The notes under the pieces were generated by a model, which had not been told where the DNA came from, searched no databases, and was given only the letters and a program-made list of their open reading frames with translations. Of a stretch of DNA of 64,000 nt, positions 1 through 12,018 are shown piece after piece. The DNA is taken from the NCBI GenBank assembly GCA_038380435.1, contig JAWZYU010000019.1:21105801-21169800 (forward strand), given 5' to 3'. The stretch is from Ryuthela nishihirai. Its lineage: Eukaryota > Arthropoda > Arachnida > Araneae > Heptathelidae. The position numbers and the translations under genes were made by a program. Position 1 is the first letter of the stretch; the number at the start of each line of letters is the position of its first letter.

Positions 1-36
1 AAAAGTGCCATTGAGAGGTAAAACAACCCAACCCAT
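1..36 (+). mobile_element. SINE-A copy, 3' end only (cut by window start)
   Basis: The first bases read aaaagtgccattgagaggta followed by aaacaacccaaccca, which is the 3' terminus of the SINE-A family described at 51579-51965. The body lies outside the window. Confidence 0.85.
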
Positions 37-228
37 TAGTTTTAAAAATTTTTGACTATCTTAATAAAATTTTTTTCCCCACAGGCATGTGAAGTAAAAT
101 ATAAAAGCTTATGAGAACAATTACAGCATATTGCAAAAATAACAGAGCACTGAAAACCCTACAATTAAGTATCACAAATTTATTATATAACATATTTAAA
201 TAGTTTACTACTTATATCATAAGTACCA

Positions 229-344
229 TGTGCCTTAAAGGACCACTCTTCTTTTCCATTTCAGCTAATGCATCTTTAAAAGGTGTAGGTGTTCGAGGTG
301 TTGTTTCAAGAAGAGATCGTCTAAATTTTGGTGTACGAAGAGAG
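229..344 (-). CDS. MYB-like: Myb transcription factor, exon 7: TPRTPTPFK C-terminal motif
   Basis: Minus-strand exon with acceptor ttttttttacag. It codes for LRTPKFRRSLLETTPRTPTP, then FKDALAEMEKKSGPL. This is the most conserved part of the C-Myb C-terminal domain (vertebrate proteins have TPRTPTPFKNAL...EKKYGPLK), so the gene assignment rests mainly here. The 3' boundary is uncertain. The frame continues as RHM and then either splices at a GTACTT donor at 226-227, or runs on to a TAA at 212-214. The known family continues with a further alpha-helical segment, so splicing to an exon outside the window seems likelier. Confidence 0.93.
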
Positions 345-530
345 CTGTAAAAAAAACATATTTATTATAAAAATAAGCAAAATTATTAAAAAATGGCAGA
401 AAACTTTTGAGAAACAAAAGTTAAAAGCACAGTAACATTTATCTACTATATTGATCTACTATACTATATTGATCTACTATATTATACTACTATACCTTTC
501 CTCCTTTTTCCCATTTTTTGCATTCATAAT

Positions 531-1415
531 GAGGGTCACATCAAAAGTAATGACATTAGGACTATATAACATACACAAAATAGCTGTGTGTTATAACATA
601 CAGCTATATGTCATAGTTCATAAGATATGTAAATTGTACTTTCTTATGTCTTTCTGATAATCGTTTCAAAGGATCAGTGTTGATGAACCACAGATATGAA
701 GCTAAAACATCAAGTTCCTGACAAAGGAGGACTACAGTGCTTCTAATATTCATGTCAGGCTAACCAAGGTGTATGGTGATCAGAAAACTAACATCAGCAA
801 TGTGCAAGGTGAAGTTTACAGAAGGAGAAAAGTTCAAAACTCAACAAACAAACAAAGATGCTTATGGTCAGTTTTCTAGGATGTCAAAGGTATCGTCCTT
901 ATGGATTTCCTGAGCATGGTGCAACAGTGAACAACATCCACCATGTTGAGACACTCAAAAGAAGCTTCAGAAAGCCATCAGAAAGAAGATGCCACCAAAA
1001 AACTCTTTAAATCCACCCAGCTACACCATGACAATGATTGCCCTCACACCTTTTGCCAAAAATCAGGAAACTGGAAAGATGGACTAGTCTGTAATACCCT
1101 TAAAAATCTGGATTTGGAGTAAGACTTTTACCTATTCAGCCCAACGAAAAACCATGTCAAGGTACAACGATTTGATGACATGGAAGAACATCACAGTTGC
1201 CTTGAAGACAAGGATCAGATACTGCTCACCACAATTTTTCAAAACAGTATTCCAGCCTTTGGTTCAGCGATGGTGCAAATGCATCACATGTGCTGGAAAT
1301 TACTTTAAAGGGTAGTTTTGTGTAGCAAAGCAATGGATGTATACACATTTGAACTTTCTATTCATTATAATAAAGATATTATTACCTAACAGGCATTACT
1401 TTTGATACACCCTAC
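531..1415 (+). mobile_element. Old mariner relic with terminal inverted repeats
   Basis: Ancient mariner-type DNA transposon. The ends are inverted: agggtcacatcaaaagtaat near 532 and, on the other strand from 1415, agggtgtatcaaaagtaatg. In broken plus-strand frames one can follow a mariner transposase: VYGDQK (N-terminal domain), DVKGIVLMDF (first catalytic D region), LHHDND (second D), and a degraded FGSAMVQMHH tail equivalent to the usual RW-KCI end. Multiple stops and frameshifts make it long dead. About 885 bp, shorter than the usual 1.3 kb, so internally deleted. Confidence 0.7.
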
Positions 1416-1443
1416 ATATACAGAAAGAAATATCAGTGGAATT

Positions 1444-1607
1444 GATAAATAATGAGATAAACTCGACTGTTCAACTCCACTAATAAATCAGCACTTTGAC
1501 ATTGACTCTAATTTTAGAGGAAAAATTGTCTTGAGCCAGATGGGATATGAACCCATGACCTCCTGATAACATGTCAGGTGCTCTGGACCATTGAGCTACC
1601 GGCTGCC
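1444..1607 (-). mobile_element. SINE-C, tRNA-derived short element
   Basis: On the minus strand a tRNA-like head reads CCGGTAGCTCAATGGTCCAG (A box region). It continues with a perfect 5-bp anticodon-type stem (CCTGA / TCAGG, loop CATGTTA) and a T-arm GTCATGGGTTCATATCCCAT (B box like). The tail runs through an AT-rich segment containing caagacaatttttcctctaa. Position 33 of the loop is A rather than T, so this is a SINE head, not a working tRNA gene. Two more copies follow at 1739-2043 in inverted orientation. Confidence 0.7.
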
Positions 1608-1738
1608 GATCAAGATCTCCTCTAATTAACGCTATGAACATTCCTTTTATGTTACATATAGGCGCTATTCAGGCAATTTTTAGCCCAAGCGGCTTTCTAT
1701 TTGCCATATAGATGGAAGCATATGATTACAAGTATGCA

Positions 1739-2043
1739 GATAATAAAGAATGAAATAAACTCGACGTATTCCATATCAACTAATAAATCAGCACTTTAGC
1801 GTCGATTTAAATTTTAGAGGAAAAATTGTCTTGATCCGGGTGGGATACGAACCCACGACCTCCTGATAACATGTCGGGTCAGAGTCAGTGTCATGTCAGA
1901 GAACCTGACATGTTATCAGGAGGTCGTGGGTTCGTATCCCACCCGGCTCAAGACAATTTTTCCTCTAAAATTTAAATCGATGCTAAAGTGCTGATTTATT
2001 AGTTGATATGGAATACATCAAGTTTATTTCATTCTTTATTATC
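1739..2043. repeat. Palindrome of two SINE-C copies (141-bp arms, 23-bp spacer)
   Basis: The left arm 1739-1879 and right arm 1903-2043 are near-perfect reverse complements, each a SINE-C tail plus T-arm and anticodon arm. Both are cut at the anticodon stem, so neither has the D-arm seen in the copy at 1444-1607. The spacer 1880-1902 contains gtcagtgtcatgtcagag. The right arm abuts the broken C-terminus of a mariner transposase and supplies the stop codon of its last open stretch. Confidence 0.85.
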
Positions 2044-3071
2044 TTCCTGGCATTTGTCTTTCTCAAAATATTCTCTCTTGAACTTCACACATTTTTTCCA
2101 TTGTTGTACCCATGCATTAAAAGCGTCTTTGAAACCATTTTTCGAAAGCATGTGAAGTGTTGTCGTTGTGGCTCTGCAAGCTTCATCGGCAGATGCAAAA
2201 TGTTTCCCTTTCAAAGATTTCTTCAGTCGTGGAAAGATGAAAAAATCACAGGGTGCTAAGTCCAGGGGAATATGGAGGATGTAGCAGAACCTCAGCACCT
2301 CTGGCAGTGATCACTGGCTGCACAATATTAGCCATATGGGAACTGAGTTGTCGTGGAGAAACCAAGTCACACCAGAAAGTTTCGGATGTTTTTCACGAAT
2401 GGAATGTTGAAGTTTAGTTCTGAGAACCTTTGAGTAGGCATCCTTATTCATGGTTGTTCCACGAGGCACAAAGTGAGTAACAAGAACACCTTTGATGTCA
2501 AAAAACACAAGAGCCATTTGTTTCCCAGCTGAACGAGAAACCCGAATTTTTGGGGTCTCGGTGAATCGGGATACTTCCCTTGACTTGGCTATTGTTTTGG
2601 GATCGTCAAGATCGCCACTTCAAGAAGTATTATTTGTCTGTCTTCATTGATTGTCAAGGCTCTTTCGATTTGCTCAGGAGTTATTGAGGAAGAAGGCTGG
2701 TCGGATCTTGGGTCATTGGCAACAGATTTGCGTCCTACTTTGAATTGCTTATGCCACTTAAAAATAATAGACCTAGGAAGACAGTCATTACCATAGGCTT
2801 CACTCATCTCTTCAACAGTCGCAGCAGCACTTAGGCCTCGCCTAACACAATAACGAATGACATACCACTGTTCTGACATTCTGAACGAACGTCTATGACA
2901 TGCAACTCGAATCACAGTCTTAACACAACAGCAGTCGACACCAAATGACCTTGGCATGTGGAGCCTCATTCACAGCGGTCATGCACAGCGCCATTTAGTG
3001 TTACTTTGGAAAAAGCACTACGTACAAGTACTTATGGCATCAGTCCACGAATTAAATGATCACCCCTCGTA
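2044..3071 (-). mobile_element. Mariner transposon relic, internally deleted, one end lost
   Basis: Minus-strand mariner transposase in pieces. 2969-2589 holds the N-terminal helix-turn-helix region (GLSAAATVEEMSEAYG, FKWHKQF, DPRSDQPSSS). 2520-2311 holds FFDIKG with the first D, and FLHDNS with the second. 2298-2047 holds DLAPCDFF with the third D of a DD34D-type triad and the closing W-KCVKFKREYFE. The segment between RQIILLEVA and FTETPKI is missing, removing the GDETW-HYDPETK block. The outer inverted repeat is 3041-3071 (rc acgaggggtgatcatttaat), shared with the element ending at 39850. The other end is replaced by SINE-C sequence. Confidence 0.88.
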
Positions 3072-3226
3072 ATATTGCATTCTTGGTACATTATTTTGTA
3101 ATTATAAGGCACTGAAATATTTTCTATTTTGTACAGTGCAATAATAATAATGCACAATTTTTATTTATGGTACTAAAGTTACAGAAAGAAATTTAAATTT
3201 CCATTGCCTGTTGTAATTTTTGCTAT

Positions 3227-3392
3227 TACCGTATTTTAATGTGTATAAGGAACCCCCTGATTTTTCATCAAAGTTTGAGGAATTGAGTAATTTGTTAATA
3301 TCTATAATATTATCCATGTATAAGAAACCCCACTATTTTTGGGACCCAATTTTTGGCAAAAAGGGGTTCCTTATACATGTTAAAATATGGTA
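3227..3392. mobile_element. Short MITE with inverted ends (TACCGTATTTT type)
   Basis: The left end taccgtattttaatgtgtat and the right end, reverse-complemented, taccatattttaacatgtat flank 166 bp with no coding potential. Both start with TA, consistent with a TA target duplication. An internal gtataagaaacccc repeats the end motif a third time. Confidence 0.75.
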
Positions 3393-4868
3393 TATTGCAT
3401 CTTACTATGCTTGATCATTGCATCTCAATACTGGTCAAGTTCAATAAGGTTTCTTTCAAAGGAGGTGGAAGGCAGATGCGAACTGCAGTGTGTTAAAGGT
3501 AAGGGAACCAGAAATTATTTTTTTTTTATACCAGTCTCATCTTCATTAGCATTGTCAGCATCATAAGTCATTTTCCCTCTGTAACATTGGGCTACCTTTA
3601 GCAATGACTAAATATTAGATAATGCATGCTACTTTTTAAACACATTTCCCTTAAAGCTGTTTTGAAGGAGGTAGGAATTTTTCTAGAACATTCTCTTAAG
3701 ACTTATTTTTTACTCTCATTAACCTTTGTATTTCACTGACATGTAGTGTTAGAAACAAAATATGATATAAAATCTTGCAAGCATGTTTTTTCTTCAGTAA
3801 ACTCATTTCACGAACCACTTTTCATTCACAGTCACCACTGTTTCAAACTCAAGTTTATCTTACCAACCATAAGAGATATCCAACCAGCAAAGAATATACT
3901 CAATTTCTGCAATCACCTGAGGGAAGTTAAGACAACAGGTACCTATTAATGCAATTGAATCGTAAGAGAAAAAATATTCATCTTGTGATTTAGAAGAATG
4001 TTTTTCTCCTCTCACATTCGGATTTCAGAAACACCACAATTTTGCATATTTTATGTCACATACCTATGTTTTGGTCATAAAAACACAATTTCACATTTAT
4101 TTGCACAGATATTGCAAAATGCGAAATTTTGATGATTCTAATCATTACCTTATTATCAGCAAACACCATGATAAATACATAAAATCACAGCAGTGAAGCA
4201 ATGATGTGAATCAAGAATAGAGAAGAGAAGGAAAAAAAGATAGTATTGCACCCCAATCTTTTAAAATACAAGGAAATGAAATCCTAATACCCATTACTTT
4301 CTTTCATAACCTTACCTAATCAAGTGTGAATTGCTACTATCTTGGTTTAACTGGTAGGGCAACTGGCACACAGCCTAAGTTTGAGTCTGGGAGGTAGCTG
4401 GTTAGGCTTCCTTTCACACTTGTCTATTCTTAACAGTAAAAAGTCCTTCCTCTTGATTGTGATTAATTTTGATGAATACATATTGAGTAAACATTTAATT
4501 TTCCTTCTTAGGAGGGGAATCAATTGCTAATCATTAATTGTTACTGCTATGACATTTGATGCAAGGTCCAAATGGAATTGCTAAATTTGCAGCAAGGTTG
4601 GATCATTTGGCAATATGAAGTATACCCAATTATAGCAGTGAAAGGATTTAAATTAAAAACTGACAAGAATAAATATTAAGTGTTCCATTTATTTTACTTC
4701 TCAAAAGGAAATTAAAAAAACTGGCTTGAAAGCATAAAAAGTATTGTCAGAAGAAGAATGCTATTTGATGCAGTTGTACCCTTTTTTTTTATCTTCTGGA
4801 GTCAAACTGTGTGGAATCCACTGAGCACAGATTCATGACATTTTCAGATGGGTTTGAAAATTGAAAAA
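3393..4868. other. Intron sequence, nothing recognised
   Basis: AT-rich. There is no coding frame with family resemblance and no clear repeat. A weak tRNA-like stretch at 4350-4420 (ggtttaactggtagggc ... aagtttgagtctgg) is too degraded to call. Confidence 0.5.
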
Positions 4869-4977
4869 ATCTGAGGATGTAGCAGAACCTCAGCACCTTT
4901 GGCAGTGATCACTGGCTGCACAATATTAGCCATATGGGGCCTGACGTTGTTGTGGAGAAACCAAGTCACACCAGAAA
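4869..4977 (-). mobile_element. Mariner fragment (109 bp)
   Basis: Closely matches 2270-2380 of the mariner at 2044-3071 (gaggatgtagcagaacctca, then ggcagtgatcactggctgca), the part between the second and third catalytic aspartates. No flanking mariner sequence, so an isolated piece. Confidence 0.85.
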
Positions 4978-5141
4978 AGGAAGCGCTCATGCAGTTGTGA
5001 AAACCCATCTGAAATAATTAATAGAAGATTTTATTTTAAAATGTAGGGTCATATTGCATATGGAAGCACTCATGCAATTGTGAAAACCCATCTGAAATAA
5101 TTAATAGAAGATTTTATTTTAAATGTAGGGTCATATTGTTA
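4978..5141. repeat. Tandem duplication of about 82 bp
   Basis: Two head-to-tail units, 4978-5060 and 5061-5141, each with gtgaaaacccatctgaaata and ending gtagggtcatattg. They begin immediately at the end of the mariner fragment. Confidence 0.85.
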
Positions 5142-5330
5142 AAGTGCATAGAAATAAATTATTCTCAAATTTTGATATTCTTTTAACATTATGAAAACGA
5201 TGGTTTTCAATACATGACATCTTTTTCATCATGTTCAATAAGAATTTATGAAGCATATTCTTATTGAATATTTGTTCAATGTTCTTGTAAGAGATATATC
5301 CAATACCACTCATTATAGATTTAACATTAC

Positions 5331-5461
5331 CTTGAAGGATTTTCTTGTGGTGTCAAAGGGAGTTGGAAACTATGGAGATGTTCATTATACACTGAAGTGG
5401 AACAAAGAGGAGTTGAGGTGAGACCAACAGATTCAAATGTTATGCCTGGACTGTTAAGGAA
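5331..5461 (-). CDS. MYB-like: Myb transcription factor, exon 6 of 7, FLN...LTSTP segment
   Basis: 131-nt exon on the minus strand, acceptor tatgaatttcag and donor GTAATG. It opens FLNSPGITFES, continues VGLTSTPLCS and closes with LPLTPQENPS. In vertebrate B-Myb the order is FSPSQFLN, then LTSTPVCSQK, then a PL-x-x-TPL segment, so both the motifs and their spacing agree. The exon starts on a whole codon and ends with two bases (AG) that are completed by the first C of exon 7 to make serine. Confidence 0.93.
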
Positions 5462-6084
5462 CTGAAATTCATAAAAATATTGCATTAGCATAACTATACT
5501 ATAAACATTTATGCTTGGAAACAAATCAAGGTAATATGTGAACTATAGTTTCAGTTCACAGATAAAATACAGTGCTCCATTATTAATATTTTGTTTCAAT
5601 AGTTCAATTTTCTAATTTTTGAACATCTTATAAAATCATTATAATAAAAATATATAATACAAAAATATATAAAATCATATAATACAAATATATATACACA
5701 TACATATACAAAAGAAAAATAAAACTTACATGTTGATTGATATTATCCACAGAAATATAAAATGTTAGTTAAAAAAACTCTTTACAATCTGAAATAGAAT
5801 AGATAATTGCAAAACTTGAAAATATGCAGGATGCCACAAAACTAAATGCAGTGGTAATAACTGTTCTTGTTTTCTTTCTTGTTCAAATAGCACTTATTTT
5901 GAAAATCTTCTCTTCTTCCCTACACTTTGCAATAGCCTAACTTTTGCTAACCTTTAAACTTCAATCAGGATATTGTATTAGTTCAGGTTATCACTTTGCC
6001 TGTCAGGTTTTAACTACAATTACATTTTTCTTAGCTGTCAGCTAAACCTAGTTATTAAAAATTAACTTAGATATAGTGATCATT
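5462..6084. other. Intron sequence, nothing recognised
   Basis: AT-rich with a short TA/CA microsatellite near 5645-5710. No coding or repeat assignment. Confidence 0.5.
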
Positions 6085-7410
6085 TGTTATACTTCACTTA
6101 CACATAATTACCATTACAATACTATGATGGTGAATGAGCCAATTCAAGTTGCTTTCTTTCTATATCTTACATACTATAAGGCAGATGCTGATATCAAACT
6201 TGTTATGTTATGATTGGTTGACAATACTTTAAAGAAATTAAAGTTATGAGACCTCAAAAAGGTTTACCATTGCTAGTGCAAATGCTGTTATTCATATGGC
6301 TGACACACTCAGTCCTTTCCAGATGTTCCCTCAAGGGCTAATGATATGTGACCTTGATTTTTGTAGATAGCGACTGCATGACTTGGAGTCACTTGTGCAT
6401 ACATTTGTTCTTTTTTGTTAAGGTGAGATGCCTTTTCCTTTTCGTTCACTTTCTTTCTAAATGTAATATCAATATCATAGAACGGTTGCTCACATTTTTC
6501 TTCTCTCATCATATATCAACTTTTTTGCTTTCTACAGTCATTAACTTAACAAATTTAATTAAATAAATATTTAAAATCATACATGGTGCAGATTACAACA
6601 TTTATCAATTAAAATTCTACACTGCAACCCGTGTTTCATTCACATTTCACCAGGCAGTGTGCTATCTCTGAGGTTTACAATGTAATTTATAAGGTTGTCC
6701 CTCTAGTGAGTATTTAGCATTTTTTCTGTCATGTGATTCAATAACAATTTCCATGCAGACAGTATCAGTTTCATATCCATATTACACAAATTATTTTGAT
6801 TTAAATATATTATTAAGCTTTCCATGTAATTTAGTTGCATTTTTGTTCCAAATGACATAATTTTTTTATTTTAATGATAATTATTTAGAGTGTAAGATCA
6901 TTTGCATTAATGCCATTTTACCTAGTTTATTGTCTAAGTTGTATCGATATTCATCCCTCTTTCCACCATTGGTGCACTATAATCTCTATAATTAATTATT
7001 AATGTTTTATATTATTTACTATCTTTAAGGGTACAGTTAAACATATTTATTTAAACTTTTTTTGCAATACTTCCAAAAATTCTGGTATGTATGGAAAAGC
7101 TATTGTATAATTTAGTTTTTGTTGTGTCCTTTGAGCTCTGATTAATTGAGTATTTGTACTAAACTACACTTGATTGTTTTTCTATCTTTATATATTCCTT
7201 TGTATATCCTGCCTGACTTCCTATACTTAAATGTAATCTAATTCAGCCCTGAGAATTTTTTAGTAAAGCAATATCTCTATGCTCTTAGAAAATGTGAATT
7301 AAAAAAAGATTTTCTATAGTTGCCTGAGTGTGTCAAAATCTCTGGAATAATATTTGGTATATATGTAGGCTTCCTTAAAAACAGTTGTCTCACATTCCCT
7401 TCCCTTCCAG
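6085..7410 (+). repeat. Left arm of a 1.3-kb inverted duplication
   Basis: The sequence from about 6085 to 7410 recurs in reverse complement at about 12790-14160. Matching landmarks include atgatggtgaatgagccaat (6123) with its complement near 14105, aatatttaaaatcatacatgg (6565) with 13660, and ggtatatatgtaggcttcct (7357) with 12838. By eye identity is around four in five. No protein frame is recognisable; it may be two copies of one non-coding mobile element. Confidence 0.8.
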
Positions 7411-7507
7411 GTTATTAAAATATCCAAATATGGTAAAATTTTATCATTTTCTTCATATTGGGCATTATGATATTAAATGTTTCCAACAATATTTGCAATT
7501 TTTCCAA

Positions 7508-8684
7508 ATCATCATCATCATCCTCCTCAAGCAGACATGGGCTATGGAGGTCCAACCAGAATGTGCAATTTAGTTCTCCAAGCATATCTGTCCTGAGCTA
7601 CATATGCTGCATCTGGTCACTGCACACCAATTCTAACAAGGTCCTGTTTGACATTGTCTGCCCACTGCATACTAGGTCTCCCCCTCTTTCTGAGGCCTTT
7701 AGGTACATTGTTCATAACCCTATTCACCAATCTATAATTATCCATATGGGCAACATGACCAAACCAGGGGGAGTCTACTCTGTGCAATATGCTGCTTAAA
7801 GGAGGTTGCAGACTCCTTTGCCTAGCCTCATCATTAGTTACAAAGAGTTAAACCACCTAATGCCCAAGATACTGCATAAGAATCTGGAATTAAAAGCATC
7901 TAGTTTCCTGTTATCTTGTTTACACAGCTAGAAAGAACCAAACTATTATAAAGTCTAATTTAGTCTTTAGGTGTATACGCCTATTTCCCCACAATCTCCA
8001 TAGATTCTTGAAAATCCCAGCAGCAATCCCGATTCGTCTATTAACTCATGCCACACATCACCAGTATGTTACATAGCTCCCAAGATAATTAAACTGTGAC
8101 ACCTGTTCAAGACTGCAACCATTCATATTAACTGAATCACAACCTGCCTGACCGATTTTCATCACTTTAGTTTTCTCTCTGTTTATAACCAAACCTACTC
8201 TACTACCAGTCTCATCAACAGCTCAAATGAAAGAGTTCATCTCATCAACATCATTTGCCAAAAGGGCTAAATTATCAGCATAATCTAAATCAGAAATTTT
8301 CGTACCTCCAGTCCATTTAAGGCCAAAATCTTTCCCTTGAAGTGAATTTCGCATAACATAATCAATAACCAAGCTAAAGAGAAAAGGAGACAAAATACAC
8401 CCTTGTCGAACACCAGCTGTAATGCTAAACCAATTGCTACAAGCCTTACCAACTCTCACACACGACTCAGTGTTATTATAGAGAGCTTTCATTATGTTAA
8501 CTAACTTGTCTGGTATACCATATGATCTCACAATCAACAACAAATTATGACAATCAACAGAGTCGAAAGCCTTTTTGAAATGAACAAAGTAAGCAACCAA
8601 AGGTTTCTGAAACTCTAAACATTTCTCAAGAATCTGTCCAAGTGAAAATATCTGATCCACACATCCCCTATCATAATATACCTT
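7508..8684 (-). mobile_element. RTE-type LINE, 3' half (reverse transcriptase)
   Basis: Minus-strand RT fragment. The best open stretch is 8660-8223, with VHFKKAFDSVDCHN, GVRQGCILSPFLF and LDYADNLALLAND (the YADD box reads YADN). Further down in other frames come the thumb region and the C-terminal arginine-rich segment. The 3' end is a cat/cct microsatellite next to cccatgtctgcttgag. 5' truncated at about 8684. It shares with the copy at 9500-12007 a deletion of roughly 30 bp that the copy at 35277-38907 lacks. Confidence 0.9.
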
Positions 8685-8689
8685 ATATA

Positions 8690-9488
8690 TATATATAACC
8701 TTGCTTTATGCTGCACATGCTTCAATGACTCAGTTTCCACATCAAAGTACTATGTCAGCCACAAGCCCATTACAGAGATGATCCCATTGCACCCCCTCCA
8801 TCTGGACCCTTGTCCCACCATTCATGAGAAAACAATTGAATGAGATCACCAAGTCCAGGGTATCATGCACACTGAAGTACTCTGGTGCCATGGGCCTGGC
8901 TTCCTCAAGCCATTTTGTTTTCATGCATATCACTGCATCCAACACTAGAGTGTTAGGATACATCTATACAACATCAAAGGAATATAGTGAAGTGTGTTCT
9001 GCAATTTGGGTATTTTGTAGAATCCTTGCCACATCATAACATAATGTGGTAATATATTCTGTACATGTGAAATATGATTTAAAGAAATTAACAAATGCTC
9101 TTTCAAGAAAATATATTGAGGATTTTCTCTTTGATACTAAGAGTCTAAAGGGGCAGTTTTTTTTATGTAGTTTTATACTTTAACAAATAATTGAGGTATT
9201 GCTGGATACATTGGTGTAATAGTTTTTCTATAGCTTCCGGGAGAAAGGGGATTTTTTTTTTTAGTGTTTCAAACTTATTCACTGTATTAAGTATAGGGTA
9301 TTGCTGTATCAATTCACATTTCAAATCTCTCAAAGAAGTTTTTCAAATTTTTTTTCATTGTATTGTTCTTTAGTTAAGATTATAGCTTAATCAGTTTTAT
9401 CAGCCAATAACATCTTAACGTTAAGATTATTTTTTAATTCTCCTAATTCGTTAATTTTTTTTTTTTTTTTTTTTTTTTTGCATGTCAT
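8690..9488. other. Intron sequence, nothing recognised
   Basis: An open frame on each strand around 8742-9039 has no recognisable motif. A 20-T run precedes the LINE at 9500. Confidence 0.4.
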
Positions 9489-9499
9489 ACTTTATTCTT

Positions 9500-12007
9500 G
9501 GTCTGTAAATGGTTGTTAAGCATAAATTGGAAGGAGAGTTGTGTACCAATCCCCAGTGATGATGCACAGAACCAGCCAGGTTTAACACCTAATGTTCGAA
9601 CCCGCCTTCTCATAGTGCAGGCTGTTAGTACCTTTCAAAAGAGATATTCTCTTTTGGAAATGAAAAGGGAGGCTGCCAGTTCAGCGTGGCCTACTGAAAT
9701 GGGAATGATGAAAATGGAATGAAAGGGAAATGAAAGGGGGGCTGCCAGTTCAGTATAGCCTACTGATCTGGTCATCTATGGCCATTTTTTTCTTTTTTTT
9801 CAACCCTGCTGAGGAGTGTCAACTTCACAGGTTCCTGGTGCTGACGATTTAAAGCCTTCTAAGACTGGTAGGGTTTATGGATTTGAGCTTGATTATCGAT
9901 CCTTTACTTGCTGCACTGGTGGGCTTCTGATGAGGGAGAATCTGCCGCTGTGTTCTGTGTTTGCTTCTGGGTTGCCAGCCCTATGTGAACAGAGACATGG
10001 GATACCTTTTATCAGCTGGTGGATAATCCTAATCAGAGGCCATCGCAGGTACCTGAACCTCACTTACCTAGTTAGATATTCTCGGCTTGCAAGAGACCAG
10101 ATGGACAGATAAAGGTCAGATTCTTAAAAATAATCTTAAATTTCTCTTTTCAGGGAGGGACGACAATAAGCATCACCAAGGTGTGGGTCTGCTTCTCAGC
10201 AGACACACTACTGATGCTCTTCTAGGATATGAGTGCATTAATGAAAGGTTTCTTACAGCAAAATTTCAGACAAGCGTTAAAGACTTGAATGTTATCTGCT
10301 GTTATGCTCCCACTGAGGATGCCGAGATGAGGATGAGAAGGATAGGTTTGACGGACAACTTCAGGATATTTTGAATTCTGTCAAGAAAGGAGATATTACC
10401 CTTGTTCTTGGTGACTTCAATGCCAAAGTTGGTACTGACTCTGATCTTTGTGGAGGAGTAATAGGCCCTTTTGGTATTGGTAGCTGCAATGGCAATGGGC
10501 AATGTCTCCTACAGGTAAGTAGATTCAATGGATTCAGAATAACTAACACCGCAACAAACATAAGTACATATGGGTTTCACCTGATGGGCTGCATAAGAAT
10601 GTGACTGATTATATATTAATTAACAGCAAATGGACTAGTTCTGTTAGAAATACCAGGGCATATAGGGGAGCTGAAATTGGATCTGACCATTACCTTGTTA
10701 AAAGTGTCTTGCAAATTAAACTTAAAAAATGTTGTGCTAGGGTAAAAACATTTACCTTTAATACTGAAGCTCTGAAAGACCCAGTCATAGCTAAAGCTTA
10801 CCATGATGCTTACCACATCCTTAATCAGTACCCTACTAATCCTATAGAAAGGATTACAGAGACCTTACCTGATAAGTGGATCGGATATTTTCACTTAGAC
10901 AGATTGTTGAGAAATGTTTCGAATTTCAGAAACCTTTCGTTGCTAGCTTTGTTGATTTCAAAAAGGATTTAGACTGTTGATCGTCATAATTTGTGGTTGA
11001 TTGTGAGATCATATGGTATACCAGACAAGTTAGTTAACATAATGAAAGCTCTCTATAATAACACTGAGTCGTGTGTGAGAGTTGGTAAGGCTTGTAGCAA
11101 TTGGTTTAGCATTACTTCTGCTGTTTGACAAGGGTGCATTTTGTCTCCCTTTCTCTTTAGTTTGGTTATTGATTATGTTATATGAAATTCACTGCAAGGG
11201 AAAGATTTTGGCCTTAAATAGTCTGGAGATACTAAAATTCTGATTTAGATTATGCTGATGATTTAGCCCTTTTGGCAAATGATGTTGATGATATGAACTC
11301 TTTCATTCGATCTGTTGATGAGACTGGTAGTAGGGTAGGCTTAGTTATAAACGGAGAGAAAACTAAAGTGATGAAAATTAGTCAGACAGGTTGTGATTCA
11401 GTTAATGCAGTCTTGAGCAGGTGTCACAGTTTAACTATCTTGGGAGCTATGTAAGATACTGGTGATGTGTGGCATGAGATAATAGACGAATCGGGATTGC
11501 TGCTGGGATTTTCAAGAATCTATGGAGATTGTGGAGAAATAGGCGTATACATCTAAAGACTAAAATTAGACTTTATAATAGTTTGGTTCTTTCTAGCTGT
11601 GTAAACAAGATAACAGGAAACTAGATGCCTTTGATTCTAGATGCTTACGCAGTATCTTGGGCATTAAGTGGTTTAACTCTTTGTAACTAATGATGAGGCT
11701 AGGCAAAGGAGTCTGCAACTTCCTTTAAGCAGCATATTGCACAGAGTAGACTCCCCTGGTTTGGTTATGTTGCCCATATGTATAATTATAGATTGGTGAA
11801 TAGGGTTATGAACAGTGTGCCTAAAGGCCTCAGAAAGAGGGGAAGACCTAGTATGCAGTGGTCAGACAATGTCAAACAGGACCTTGTTAGAATTGGTGTG
11901 CAGTGGCCAGATGCAGCAGATGTAGCTCAGGACAGATATGCTTGGAGAACTAAATTGCACAGTCTGGTTGGACCTCAGTAACCCATGGCTGCTTGAGGAT
12001 GATGATG
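9500..12007 (+). mobile_element. RTE-type LINE, both ends present, internally deleted
   Basis: Inserted with an 11-bp target duplication, actttattctt, at 9489-9499 and 12008-12018. From 5' to 3': an untranslated leader matching the copy at 35277-38907, endonuclease pieces (LQETRWTDKGQI region near 10085, CCYAPTEDAEM near 10300, GDFNAKVGTDSD near 10410, EIGSDH near 10672), then a jump at about 10830-10900 that removes the first half of the RT, the rest of the RT (ANDVDDMNSFI at 11274) and the C-terminal KGLRKRGRPSMQW segment (11820). The tail is gatgatgatg. Many stops. Confidence 0.93.
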
Positions 12008-12018
12008 ACTTTATTCTT

